DNA of 64,000 nucleotides from an uncultured Anaerolineae bacterium (GTDB lineage Bacteria; Chloroflexota; Anaerolineae; Anaerolineales; Villigracilaceae), in contig CAIJPN010000008.1 in the NCBI GenBank assembly GCA_903822545.1, positions 58,967 through 122,966 of the forward strand, written 5' to 3'. Positions 27,119 through 37,151 of this stretch are shown here, one piece after another. The notes below the pieces were generated by a model. The model had not been told where the DNA came from. It worked only from the letters and a program-made list of their open reading frames with translations, and ran no database searches. Position 1 is the stretch's first letter. The number at the start of each line of letters is the position of its first letter. Both the position numbers and the translations under genes were made by a program.

Positions 27119-28027
27119 ATGGTCGATTTTCTCAACAAATGGCGGGAAGGCCTCGCCAAAACCAGTAAAGCCACCCTCGGGCGCATCGCCAGTATGCTCG
27201 GCGCCACCGAGATCAGCGCCGATACCTGGGATGACCTGGAAGCACTGCTCATCCAGGCCGATATCGGGATCGAGACGACTCAATCGGTGCTGACAGCGCT
27301 CAAGCGCGCAGTCCAAACCAACGGGCTGACGCGTGCTTCCGATTTACAGGCACACCTCAAAGCTGAATTACGCTCCCGCTTAATCTCCCCACCCCGGTTG
27401 GATTTTGCAACCAGGCCTTCAGTGGTGCTGATGGTGGGCGTTAACGGCTCGGGCAAGACCACCACCTCGGCCAAGCTGGGCATGCGCTACCAAAAAGAAG
27501 GCAAAAGCGTGATGTTCGGGGCTGCCGATACCTTCCGCGCCGCCGCGGTGGATCAGCTCCAGGTGTGGGGCGACCGCCTGAACGTGCCAGTGATTGCCGG
27601 TGCGCCCGAATCTGACCCCGGCGCGGTGGCCTTTAACGCTGTGCAATCGGCCCAATCACGCGGCACTGACATCGTCTTCATCGACACCGCCGGACGCCTG
27701 CACACACGCTTCAACCTGATGGAAGAACTGAAAAAAGTCCACCGTGTGGTGGGCAAAGCCATGCCAGGTGCACCGCATCACATCTGGCTGGTGCTGGATG
27801 CCACTACCGGGCAAAATGCGCTCCAACAGGCGCGCTCCTTCAAAGAAGCCGTCAAAGTGACCGGCGTCATCCTTTCCAAGCTCGATTCATCTGCGCGCGG
27901 CGGCATGGCCTTCGCCATCCAGCGCGAACTGGGGCTTCCGATCCTGTTCGCCGGCCTGGGCGAAAAGCCCGAAGACCTGACCCCCTTCGACCCCGATGCG
28001 TTTGTCGATGGTATTTTGAGCAATTGA
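27119..28027 (+). CDS. ftsY: signal recognition particle receptor FtsY
   Basis: A 302-residue SRP GTPase that docks ribosome-SRP complexes at the membrane. Only the NG domain is present, as in many non-proteobacterial FtsY; the acidic A domain is absent. Motifs: GVNGSGKTTT (P-loop), DTFRAAA, DTAGR, SKLD in place of the usual TKLD, and ARGG. A TATAAT (27104-27109) with an upstream TG (extended -10) ends 9 bases before the ATG, so the mRNA is nearly leaderless and no Shine-Dalgarno exists. Divergent from osmC. Confidence 0.95.
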   Translation: MVDFLNKWREGLAKTSKATLGRIASMLGATEISADTWDDLEALLIQADIGIETTQSVLTALKRAVQTNGLTRASDLQAHLKAELRSRLISPPRLDFATRPSVVLMVGVNGSGKTTTSAKLGMRYQKEGKSVMFGAADTFRAAAVDQLQVWGDRLNVPVIAGAPESDPGAVAFNAVQSAQSRGTDIVFIDTAGRLHTRFNLMEELKKVHRVVGKAMPGAPHHIWLVLDATTGQNALQQARSFKEAVKVTGVILSKLDSSARGGMAFAIQRELGLPILFAGLGEKPEDLTPFDPDAFVDGILSN

Positions 28028-28037
28028 CGATTCCAAT

Positions 28038-28081
28038 CACAGGTGGGACGCGCCCTATCCGCGCGTCCCACCTGTTTAATT
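28038..28081 (+). terminator. terminator after ftsY
   Basis: CAGGTGGGACGCG (28040-28052) pairs with CGCGTCCCACCTG (28062-28074), followed by TTTAATTT. prfB begins only 26 bases later, so some read-through is likely. Confidence 0.8.
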
Positions 28082-28106
28082 TCCACCCCTTCATCGGAGG
28101 AACCCC

Positions 28107-29190
28107 ATGCAAGATTTAACCAACCGCCTGCAACAAGCTGATGAAATCCTCGCCCAGCTTTTGGAGCGTCTTTGACTTTGCGACCAAAGAACAGCAGCTT
28201 GCCGAACTCGACAAGTTGATCGAATCCCCAGATTTTTGGGATGACCCAACAGCCGCGCAAAAAACCAGCAAAACAGCTGCCAGCCTGCGCAATGATGTGG
28301 AAGACTGGCGCAGCTTCCGCCAGCGCATCCACGACGGGTTGGAACTGGCCGCGCTGGAAGATGAATCCCTGCGCGAAGAACTGGAAAGCGAAATCAACAA
28401 AATCGAAGCAGAGTTGGATAAACGCTCCTTCGCAGCCATGCTCTCCGGCCCGTATGACGAGGAAGACGCCATTTTAGCCATCCATGCCGGGGCGGGCGGC
28501 ACCGACAGCCAGGATTGGGCCGAAATGCTCCAGCGTATGTACCTGCGCTGGGCCGAACAGCGTGGATTTCAGACCGAAATCCTGGATACAACCGAGGGCG
28601 AAGAAGCCGGCATCAAATCAGTGACCATTGCCATCAACGGGCGCTACGCTTACGGCTATCTGCGCTCCGAAAAGGGTGTCCACCGCCTGGTGCGGCTCTC
28701 CCCATTTGATGCTGCCCACCGCCGCCACACATCCTTTGCGTTGGTGGAAATCCTGCCACAGGTAGCCACCGACAACCCCGAAGTACCCATCGACCCCGCC
28801 GATCTGAAAATCGATGTTTACCGCTCCTCCGGCGCAGGCGGCCAGAATGTGCAGAAAAACTCTACCGCTATACGCATAACGCACATTCCCAGCGGAATCG
28901 TTGTCACCTGCCAGAACGAACGCTCACAGACCCAGAACCGTGAATCTGCCATGAAAGTGCTGCGCGCGCGCCTTTTTGAGATCCAGCAGGCCAAAAAAGA
29001 TGAAGAAATCGCCGTGCTCAAAGGCGATTACACCAAAGCCGAATGGGGCAGCCAGATCCGCTCGTATGTGCTGCACCCCTACCAGCTGGTAAAAGACCAT
29101 CGCACCGAGTTTGAAGTCGGCAACTCACAATCGGTTTTGGATGGAGGGCTGGACAGCCTGATGGAAGCGTACCTGCGCCAGGGCGGTTAA
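28107..29190 (+). CDS. prfB: peptide chain release factor 2 with programmed +1 frameshift
   Basis: Release factor for UGA and UAA. The first frame starts at ATG 28107 (GGAGG 6 bases upstream), reads 22 codons and meets UGA at 28173. The following frame, read after a +1 slip on CUU-UGA-C, carries the rest: about 360 residues in all. The RF2 signatures are LSPFDAAH (SPF anticodon motif) and [10 protein letters not shown] (GGQ). A start at the ATG at 28141 would drop the conserved N-terminus and the control device. Expression is therefore autoregulated by RF2 level. Confidence 0.95.
28163..28176 (+). other. prfB recoding site
   Basis: GGAG (28163-28166), three bases, then CTT TGA C (28170-28176). 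This is the classic arrangement: an internal Shine-Dalgarno-like stimulator, the slippery CUU codon, the UGA stop read by RF2 and a C after it. The E. coli stimulator is AGGGGG; here it is a weaker GGAG at the same spacing. Confidence 0.93.
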
Positions 29191-29285
29191 TCCCCTGCCC
29201 AAAGCCGGTAGTAAGTGGTAAAATCACTTCCCGCGCACAGCAACCAGATCAGTGCAGGCACCGGAACCTCCCAAAAAGACAGAAC

Positions 29286-29317
29286 AAGCCCCGGTCAACA
29301 TCCCACCGGGGTTTTTG
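29286..29317 (+). terminator. terminator after prfB
   Basis: CCCCGGT (29289-29295) pairs with ACCGGGG (29305-29311), followed by TTTTTG. Confidence 0.9.
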
Positions 29318-29327
29318 TATGCAAATT

Positions 29328-29371
29328 CCCTCACCCCACCCCTCCCGCCGGGAGCCCGGACGGGGTGAGGG
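29328..29371. repeat. CCCTCACCCC..GGGGTGAGGG palindromic element before typA
   Basis: Outer arms CCCTCACCCC and GGGGTGAGGG enclose CTCCC/GGGAG. It lies between the prfB terminator and the typA start, in the open frame but upstream of the real start. Same family as 20011-20087. Confidence 0.7.
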
Positions 29372-29390
29372 CGTGAAAGGTAAAAAAAGA

Positions 29391-31250
<1,860 letters not shown>

Positions 31251-31265
31251 TTTTTAAGATAACGA

Positions 31266-31316
31266 GAAAAGAGAAAGGAGTAATGGGTTTTGCTCATTAC
31301 TCCTTTCTCTTTTTGG
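31266..31316. terminator. bidirectional terminator between typA and the phosphatase gene
   Basis: A perfect 16-bp stem, 31270-31285 with 31295-31310 (AGAGAAAGGAGTAATG and complement), with T residues after it on the plus strand. Confidence 0.92.
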
Positions 31317-31330
31317 GGAGAGAAGACCGG

Positions 31331-31789
31331 CTATTCTTCTGATTCGCCAAGGATTTGGGTAATAAACTCATCCCAGGCCGGGAATTCTTTGGGGTTCCAG
31401 ACACGATACATCGGCTGGAAGGCTGCATCGTGAGTCCAACCCAGGCGCAGGATCCGCCAAAGGGCGATAAAAGCCGTTGCCCGGAAGTTCATGGCGCAGT
31501 GCACAAAAATGCGTTTGCCGCGCCGGGCATCCATAACATCCATAAAGCGACTGAGATTATCGGCCGTGGGCTTTTCCCACATGACCGGGATGTGGACATA
31601 TTCCATGCCCAGCGTGCGCACGGTCATGAATTCGTTATTAAGCGATCCAGTGGAGGTGGATAACGCCAGGTTAACAACCACTTCCACGCCCTGTTCTGCC
31701 GCATTGATCAGTTGTTTTTCTGTTGGCTGGCCGGCAGAAAACAAGTTTTGGTCATATTCATAAAAATTGATCGCGTCTGAAAAAGCCAT
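31331..31789 (-). CDS. tyrosine phosphatase-like protein with a short P-loop
   Basis: A 152-residue protein of the dual-specificity phosphatase-like superfamily (DUF442/beta-lactamase hydrolase-like branch). The strand-loop VHCAMNFRATAF occupies the P-loop site: C98 and R103 are separated by four residues, one fewer than in the canonical CX5R loop. Related proteins with HCAxNxR exist, so this is probably a family trait and not a mutation. Catalysis is uncertain. GGAGG before the ATG at 31789. It lies 9 bases downstream of the YbaK-like gene and is likely its operon partner. Confidence 0.72.
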   Translation of the reverse strand: MAFSDAINFYEYDQNLFSAGQPTEKQLINAAEQGVEVVVNLALSTSTGSLNNEFMTVRTLGMEYVHIPVMWEKPTADNLSRFMDVMDARRGKRIFVHCAMNFRATAFIALWRILRLGWTHDAAFQPMYRVWNPKEFPAWDEFITQILGESEE

Positions 31790-31798
31790 GGTGCCTCC

Positions 31799-32278
31799 TT
31801 ACTTTATGGAAACCACCTGGCCGCCGGTCATTGTCACCAGCGCATCGGTGGTCAATTCGAAAATGGCGTTGGGCGTCCCGGCAGCAGCCCAAATGGTTTT
31901 GTATTGGAAAAAGTCTTCATCAAGATAGGTTTCCATGGGTTGGATGTGGCACAGGGGCGGTACTCCCCCAATGGCGAACCCGGTCGTCGCGCGGACAAAA
32001 TCAGGATCAGCGCGCAGGATTTCTTCCCCGGCATATTCCCCGATGCGCTTTTCGTTGACACGATTGACCCCGCTGGTGAGCACCAGGATGCCCTTGCCAC
32101 TGGTCTTTCCGCGAAAGATCAGGGATTTGACGATTTGCCCAAGCTGGCAGCCCGCCCGGTCAGCAGCTTCCTGGGCGGTGCGCGTACTTTCGGCATGTTC
32201 GATTACGGTGAAGGTGTATCCTTGCGCATTAAGCGCATCCTGGACTTTTTGGGCAGATGACGAAAGCGGTTTTGTCAT
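31799..32278 (-). CDS. YbaK/EbsC-type aminoacyl-tRNA deacylase
   Basis: A 159-residue protein of the YbaK/ProX editing family, which removes wrong amino acids from tRNA (for example Cys or Ala from tRNA-Pro). Hallmarks: the lysine in the VKSLIF motif, VNRVNEKRIGE-like loop and FAIGGVPPLCH near the end (GGxPP). Its ATG overlaps the TGA of the upstream membrane gene (ATGA), so the two were built as a coupled pair. Followed after 9 bases by the phosphatase-like gene. Confidence 0.85.
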   Translation of the reverse strand: MTKPLSSSAQKVQDALNAQGYTFTVIEHAESTRTAQEAADRAGCQLGQIVKSLIFRGKTSGKGILVLTSGVNRVNEKRIGEYAGEEILRADPDFVRATTGFAIGGVPPLCHIQPMETYLDEDFFQYKTIWAAAGTPNAIFELTTDALVTMTGGQVVSIK

Positions 32279-32705
32279 AATTTTTGGCCTTTGCGGAGGG
32301 ATTTTACTACCAACCCGCCCAAACCGACAACCAGCGCCAGCACACTAATGAACGCGAAAATCCATTTGAGCATCGAAAAAAGACCTGTCAGCGCAGCCAG
32401 CCAATCCAGGCGCGATGGGAAAAGCATTAGCATGGAAACAATACCGATATTTTCCAGCAAATCAAAGAACCAGGCCCCAAAAGGCAGCAAATGCGCGCGT
32501 TGGATGATATTTTGCGGGTCGAAAGCGCGCTGGAAGCTGGGGTGTAGAAAAACTCGAGGTCGATCGGTCCCGGGCCGCCCGCGCCCTGAATTTGCGTCTG
32601 GGCCCCAGGTAACATGATCCCCATAAACAGCCCATCCAGCAGGAACAGGATAAAAATGATCCAACCTTTGGCGTACTTTACCAATAAAAATGAGAGTTTT
32701 TGCAT
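32275..32705 (-). pseudogene. frameshifted small membrane protein
   Basis: Two overlapping frames together encode one protein. The first (start ATG 32705 with AGGAG upstream) gives a membrane helix KGWIIFILFLLDGLFMGIML and DLEFFYTP, then runs out of sense. The second, entered near 32530-32560, continues with RAHLLPFGAWFFDLLENIGIVSMLMLFP and two more helices, ending in ATGA overlap with the YbaK-like gene. The reading frame changes by one base. This is either a recent inactivation or a sequencing error. The middle is also short, suggesting a deletion. No known function. Confidence 0.65.
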
Positions 32706-32891
32706 ATCTCCTCGGATTTTGCCAAAACAGGATAATCCAGAATGGCGGCTAAAACATTATCGTTACATACAAAAGCGGGGGAAATCCTTTGCCCGCGGAG
32801 CGATGGCACTGCCAAAGGAGATTTTGGAGCCGACTTGCGCCGCAAATACAGCCTTCGGCCTCCGCTCAACGAAGAAAATGGGTGGTTTTTC

Positions 32892-34196
32892 TTATCCGTT
32901 CAGTGCACCCAGCCCATCCATCAAACGTTTGAAAGCGCCTTCGGTGCGTTCCGCCGGAGTAGCGTAAGAGAATCGCACCCAGTCCGCGCCAAAGGGTGAG
33001 AAAAAAGCACCGGGAACGATGGCAACGCCGTGGTTTTCGGCCAGGTACTGTCCGAGCGGTTCGCTATCAGCCCAACCCCTGGCGCGGATAAACTCACCAA
33101 CATTGATAAAAGCGTAGTACCCCTTGCCGATAATATGCTGGAAGCCGCTCTCCGCGAGCAGCTTTTTCAGCGCCGCGCGGCTGGCATTGGTCGGCTCGAT
33201 GATGGTTTTGGCAGCTTCGCTGAACCCCTTCTCGTAGGCGGCCATCGCCACAGCCAGCGCATAAAACGGTGGGATAACCGTGTGCGAGGCGCGCGCCGCC
33301 ACAAACTTGATGACCGCTTCATCCGCAACCAGGTGACAGTTGCGGATGTTCGATCCTCCCAGGCTCTTGGTGATGCCATCCAGGAACATCAGGCGCTTGC
33401 GCTCCTCGGCGCTGAAATTTTTCAGGAAAGAGTTCAAATCCATCGGGGCTTCGTCGGTGACGTAGTGATACATCCAGTCGAAGAGCACAAAGGCCACGCC
33501 CGCTTCGAGCGCGGCCCTGGCGAGAGAAACCTGTTTTTCAATGGCAATCGTCAGGCCGGTGGGGTTATCGGGATTGGTAATGACCAGCCCCGCGATTTTT
33601 CTCCCTTTCGATTCGGCAAACCTGACACTCTCGCCGATGGCTTCCTCGGAATATGCCCAACCCTGGGCCGGGTCGCCGGGAGCCCAGAGCACATTCGCCC
33701 CGACACCGTACGGCCCCCAGTTGTACGAAATCCACGGCACGCGCGAAACCATGACCAGGTCGCCCTGGCGTCCATAACCCAGCCCCAGCATCGCGCCATA
33801 CGCCTTGACGAGCGCATCACGCCCGCCAGCCGTGCCCAGCACATTGGCCGGACCCCAGCCCGAGCTGGCATCCAGCTTCCAGTACTGTTCTACCACCGCT
33901 TTGCGGTAGGCATCGGTACCGAAGGGCATATCATACGAAGTGCCATGTTCAATCTGGAGCTGACTGGCGCGCTCCAGCAAATCCCGGGGCACACCCGGCA
34001 GGGATGCGCCACCATCCCCCTGGGAAGCATCAAAAACCTTCGCGCCGGGGTTCTTCTCCAGGTAAACTTTGAGCGATTTGTTGATCAGGAACATGCGCGA
34101 GGGCGGGATATCCGCCATTTGCTTGAAATGCTCACTGACAGGAATGAGATTCTTCTCATCAACAGCCAGAACAGGAGTTGTATGCGGGATAGACAT
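32892..34196 (-). CDS. class I/II PLP-dependent aminotransferase
   Basis: A 434-residue fold-type I aminotransferase. PLP-site features are TAGGRDALVKAY (phosphate cup), NPDNPTG, DWMYHYV and the Schiff-base lysine in FLDGITKSLGGSN. The ending FSPFGADWVRFSYATP is typical of aspartate/aromatic aminotransferase-like enzymes. The substrate is uncertain; it is not a clear match to any of the standard AspC, HisC or DapL groups. Start 34196 (MSIPHTT) with AGGAG upstream. Its leader contains a promoter followed at once by a terminator hairpin, which suggests attenuation. Confidence 0.82.
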   Translation of the reverse strand: MSIPHTTPVLAVDEKNLIPVSEHFKQMADIPPSRMFLINKSLKVYLEKNPGAKVFDASQGDGGASLPGVPRDLLERASQLQIEHGTSYDMPFGTDAYRKAVVEQYWKLDASSGWGPANVLGTAGGRDALVKAYGAMLGLGYGRQGDLVMVSRVPWISYNWGPYGVGANVLWAPGDPAQGWAYSEEAIGESVRFAESKGRKIAGLVITNPDNPTGLTIAIEKQVSLARAALEAGVAFVLFDWMYHYVTDEAPMDLNSFLKNFSAEERKRLMFLDGITKSLGGSNIRNCHLVADEAVIKFVAARASHTVIPPFYALAVAMAAYEKGFSEAAKTIIEPTNASRAALKKLLAESGFQHIIGKGYYAFINVGEFIRARGWADSEPLGQYLAENHGVAIVPGAFFSPFGADWVRFSYATPAERTEGAFKRLMDGLGALNG

Positions 34197-34217
34197 GATT
34201 TTCTTCTCCTTTTGAAA

Positions 34218-34288
34218 CCGCCCCCCACCATCTCCCAAATGTGAATGTGACTGAAGTTCATCGCACTTGGGGGAGGCCGGGGAGGGGG
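34218..34288. repeat. decayed GC-rich palindromic element in the aminotransferase leader
   Basis: CCCCCCACCATCTCCCAA at one end roughly complements TTGGGGGAGGCCGGGGAGGGGG at the other around an AT-richer middle. It resembles the element family at 20011 and 29328. Confidence 0.45.
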
Positions 34289-34295
34289 TTAGACT

Positions 34296-34328
34296 ATAAA
34301 AAACGCCCCGAATCGATGTCGGGGCGAA
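34296..34328 (-). terminator. terminator in the aminotransferase leader
   Basis: CGCCCCGA (34304-34311) pairs with TCGGGGCG (34319-34326), followed on the minus strand by a T run. There is no gene upstream for it to terminate; it lies about 10 bases after the predicted start of transcription, so it is a candidate attenuator or end of a very short RNA. Confidence 0.8.
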
Positions 34329-34341
34329 CCTATTGGTTGCA

Positions 34342-34370
34342 AGCATACCATCGGGTCAGGGCAGAGTCAA
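34342..34370 (-). promoter_or_regulatory. promoter of the aminotransferase leader
   Basis: TTGACT (34365-34370), 17-base spacer, TATGCT (34342-34347) on the minus strand. Confidence 0.78.
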
Positions 34371-34376
34371 GACGGG

Positions 34377-34398
34377 GTATCCATAAACAGGTGGATAC
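34377..34398. promoter_or_regulatory. inverted repeat upstream of the -35
   Basis: GTATCCA (34377-34383) and TGGATAC (34392-34398), 8 bases apart, just upstream of the aminotransferase -35 and about 80 bases before the universal stress gene. Possible operator shared by both divergent genes. Confidence 0.45.
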
Positions 34399-34474
34399 AT
34401 TTCCCCCAAATCGTGCTACAGTAATAGTAGAACTCATAGAGTGGGTCTGCGGGTTCAAGAAAGGAGATGATCAT

Positions 34475-35365
34475 ATGATTGCCCCTGCAAAGACTCGCCT
34501 GCTTAATATCCTGCTGGCCGATGATGGCTCGTTAAATGCGCGAGCCGCCGCCCAACTCCTGGCAGATTTGCCCCACGATGAAAATTCCCTGATCACCGCC
34601 CTGCGGGTTTTTACCCCGGTACAAGGGGCAGAGTACGCCACTGTGGCTGAATCTGTCACCAGGACGATGAATTTCCTGCGCAGCCGCCATTTGCGCTCGC
34701 ACTCCGAGGTAGCACTGGGCTACCCGGCCGAAAAAATCATCGAATTTGCCAACATATCTCACCCAGACCTGATCGTAATGGGCGCGAAAGGCTCCGGCCT
34801 GTTCGCAGGGATGCTCGGCAGTGTCGCCATGAGTATCGTCCACGATGGGCGCTGGCCGGTAATGATCGTGCGCGAGCCGGTCAACGACCTGAAACACATC
34901 TTGCTGGTGGTGGATGGTTCAACTTGCAGCCAGGCGGCTGTTGACTACCTGGGTACCTTCCCGCTCCCGGCTGACGCAAAAGTGGCAGTGATGCATGTGC
35001 TGCCAGAGTTCACCATCCCATCAGCGTACTTGATGGAGCCCAGCGGCATGGCCCTGATGACAATGACCGCCGCCGAACAAGCGCAACTGACCCGCGAAGC
35101 CGAGACCGAAGCCGAAAAACTATTGGATAGCACCCGCAAGCAGTTGACCGAACACGGCGTTGAAACAGTCTCACACCTGGTCTGGGGTGAACCGGCCCAG
35201 ACGATTGTGGAATACGCCCGCAACATCCAGGCCGATTTGATCGTGTGCGGCAGCCGCGGACTTGGCACAGTCGGCAGCCTGCTGTTGGGCAGTGTCTCGC
35301 AGCATTTGGTGACGCACGCGCCCTGTTCGGTGCTGGTGGTGCGCTGCAACATGCAAGCGAATTAG
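34475..35365 (+). CDS. tandem universal stress protein
   Basis: A 296-residue protein with two UspA domains (about 8-137 and 142-295). The first has LLADDGS, LIVMGAKGSGLFAGMLGSVAMSI and the second LLVVDGSTCS, LIVCGSRGLGTVGSLLLGSVSQHLVTHAPCSVLVV; the G-2X-G-9X-G(S/T) nucleotide-binding motif is clearest in the second. Usp proteins bind ATP or nucleotides and support survival under stress. AAGGAG 8 bases before the ATG at 34475 fixes the start. It is alone on its strand and has a long terminator. Confidence 0.88.
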   Translation: MIAPAKTRLLNILLADDGSLNARAAAQLLADLPHDENSLITALRVFTPVQGAEYATVAESVTRTMNFLRSRHLRSHSEVALGYPAEKIIEFANISHPDLIVMGAKGSGLFAGMLGSVAMSIVHDGRWPVMIVREPVNDLKHILLVVDGSTCSQAAVDYLGTFPLPADAKVAVMHVLPEFTIPSAYLMEPSGMALMTMTAAEQAQLTREAETEAEKLLDSTRKQLTEHGVETVSHLVWGEPAQTIVEYARNIQADLIVCGSRGLGTVGSLLLGSVSQHLVTHAPCSVLVVRCNMQAN

Positions 35366-35373
35366 CTGTTGTT

Positions 35374-35417
35374 ATGATGTAACAGGGCGGAATTTTCATT
35401 CCGCCCTGTTACATCAT
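35374..35417. terminator. 20-bp perfect bidirectional terminator
   Basis: ATGATGTAACAGGGCGGAAT (35374-35393) pairs perfectly with 35398-35417 around a TTTC loop, with T residues on the plus strand. It separates the universal stress gene from the TIR operon, which arrives from the other side. Confidence 0.9.
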
Positions 35418-35429
35418 TTTGACCACAAA

Positions 35430-35642
35430 CTAATCGTCCAACCACATACTCATGGGCGTGGTCATCTCTTTGCCACAGTTTGGGCATTCGATCAGCGCCA
35501 GGTGCGGGTGCGATGGCGCGGCGCGCAGCTGGATGGGCCGGGTAGTGACCAACTCAGTCGCGCCGGATTCCAGCCGGTAGGTGGCGGCGATCTCAAATCC
35601 ACAGTGAAAGCACAGGAGCGGTTTAATTTTTTCGGGTGGCAT
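35430..35642 (-). CDS. small zinc-ribbon protein, last gene of the TIR operon
   Basis: A 70-residue protein with two CXXC pairs (FHCGF, with C11 and C14, and ECPNCGK, about 40 residues later), the layout of a zinc ribbon. It begins 7 bases after the radical SAM stop, so it is surely co-transcribed. It has no leader/core features of a RiPP precursor. Possible roles are a nucleic-acid-binding or adaptor part of the system. No closer family is recognised. Confidence 0.7.
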   Translation of the reverse strand: MPPEKIKPLLCFHCGFEIAATYRLESGATELVTTRPIQLRAAPSHPHLALIECPNCGKEMTTPMSMWLDD

Positions 35643-35649
35643 GATCTAT

Positions 35650-37143
35650 TTAGTGCGCGTACTTCAGCAGCCGCAGACCTTCCAGCCGCAAGGCTTCGGG
35701 ATACAGGCTTTGGTAAATATGGCAGTTGGGAGATTTCAAGTCAAAGCGTCCCGTCGCGCGCCGCGTGGTAATTGGGCAGCCACCAGTGCACCAATGCCGC
35801 CACTGACACTGGCTACACTCACTTTTTTGCTGGACAGGCAGGTTTTGCAGGCTGTTTTTGGAATTGCGGATGAGTCCAAGCGGATCGCTGGAGTGAACAT
35901 CCCCAACTTTTTCGCGCATCAGCATCTGGCACTGCGATAACCGCCCTGACTGGTCGTACACCAAATAATCTTTCCCGGCGCTGCAAGTGTGGCTGTGCGG
36001 CGTGGACAGGTTGGCGCGATCCAAAATGGAAGCTAGCAGGCTCTGGCGCGGCAGCCTGGATTCGATGACTTTGAAGGCAGCTTGCATCCCGGCGATGATT
36101 TTCTCATCATCGAGAGACAGGCCAGGGCGGACAGCAGAAAGATCGTTTTCACGGTAAAAATTCAGGCTGAAAGGCAGTTCACGGTCGAGAATCCAGCCGA
36201 TGAGCGCGGGCAAACCACCGGCGCTGCGGCTGCTGACGGTGATGGAAATATCGGGGGTCAGGCCGTTTGTCACGGCAGTCTCTATCCCGCGCAAAACATC
36301 TGCAGATGTGCCGCGCCCCGAAGCGTAAACACGCTGCGCATCGTGGCTTTCATCCAGGCCATCCAGCGAAATCATCAGGCGCAGGCCGGCATTTTTCAGA
36401 CCAGGCACCATTTCGGGGGTAAGCAGCGTTCCGTTGGAGAGTACCACGCCATCGAGGGAAAGATTCGCGGCGGCAAACTGATTCCGGGCATACTGGTGCA
36501 ATTCCAGAATGGCCGGGTAGCGCAGGAGGGCTTCTCCGCCCGCATATTTGAGTTTTACCCTGGAATACCCGTAGTTTTTCGCGGCAGAAAGTGTGGCATC
36601 GATGGCAGCTTTGCCCGTTTCGATGGGCATATCTTCGCGGACGTGGGGCAGGTAGCAATAGGCGCAGCGCAAGTTGCAGCGGTCGGTAAGATGCAGCCAG
36701 GCGCTCAGGGCTGCCGCTTGCGCGGAATCCACTGCCGGGGCAGGGAGTTCACTGCCAGCCCGGATCAGGTTCAGGCTGGCGAGTCGCCCCATCGCCTGCT
36801 GGAGGTCTTCCGCATCAATTTGGGGGAATTTCGCGCCGAGTTGGGCCGCCGTTTGGGCTGTTTCCAGCGAATCCAGGATTTCCTGCGCCGCCGGATTGAG
36901 CAGCGCGGCGCGAACAGGGTTTTCCGGGTTGAAATACATGCTGTGGGCCGCATCCACCGCCAGGGCTGAGAGCTGCGGGGCTGTTTGCCAGCACGCCTGG
37001 GCCAGGTCAGGCTGGAATTGGAGCGGGCTGGCGATGGGCGCACAGGCGCAGTCACAGTCGGAGCAATCACATTGGCCAGTGGATTGTTGGGCCGCGTCTT
37101 CAGCAAACAGGATTTGCGGGATAAGGCTGGGATGGGTATTCAT
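35650..37143 (-). CDS. radical SAM/SPASM peptide-maturase-like enzyme
   Basis: A 497-residue radical SAM protein. Residues 25-34 form a cysteine cluster CDCSDCDCAC. Residues about 70-130 look like a PqqD/RRE peptide-binding domain (LNPAAQEILDSLE..ASLNLI). The SAM cluster is C156, C160, C163 in DRCNLRCAYC. The C-terminus has a SPASM domain: C-x-GRLSQC, then CSQCQWRHWCTGGC and a last C, for two auxiliary 4Fe-4S clusters. Such enzymes crosslink or modify ribosomal peptides. The ATG at 37143 is preferred to the longer frame because that would overlap the upstream gene heavily. Third gene of the TIR operon. Confidence 0.85.
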   Translation of the reverse strand: MNTHPSLIPQILFAEDAAQQSTGQCDCSDCDCACAPIASPLQFQPDLAQACWQTAPQLSALAVDAAHSMYFNPENPVRAALLNPAAQEILDSLETAQTAAQLGAKFPQIDAEDLQQAMGRLASLNLIRAGSELPAPAVDSAQAAALSAWLHLTDRCNLRCAYCYLPHVREDMPIETGKAAIDATLSAAKNYGYSRVKLKYAGGEALLRYPAILELHQYARNQFAAANLSLDGVVLSNGTLLTPEMVPGLKNAGLRLMISLDGLDESHDAQRVYASGRGTSADVLRGIETAVTNGLTPDISITVSSRSAGGLPALIGWILDRELPFSLNFYRENDLSAVRPGLSLDDEKIIAGMQAAFKVIESRLPRQSLLASILDRANLSTPHSHTCSAGKDYLVYDQSGRLSQCQMLMREKVGDVHSSDPLGLIRNSKNSLQNLPVQQKSECSQCQWRHWCTGGCPITTRRATGRFDLKSPNCHIYQSLYPEALRLEGLRLLKYAH

Positions 37144-37151
37144 GGCCGCGC

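Noticed and set aside
28141..28176. Start of prfB at the ATG at 28141
   Set aside because: Skips the conserved N-terminus and the UGA recoding site; no ribosome-binding site, whereas 28107 has GGAGG.
29319..29390. Upstream start of TypA
   Set aside because: It would translate a palindromic element and add residues not found in the family; the ATG at 29391 matches.
34296..34370. T-box or riboswitch in the aminotransferase leader
   Set aside because: Only about 10 bases precede the terminator stem; no room for a specifier loop or aptamer.
35430..35642. Zinc-ribbon protein as a RiPP precursor
   Set aside because: Two evenly spaced CXXC pairs indicate metal binding, and there is no core-like C-terminus.
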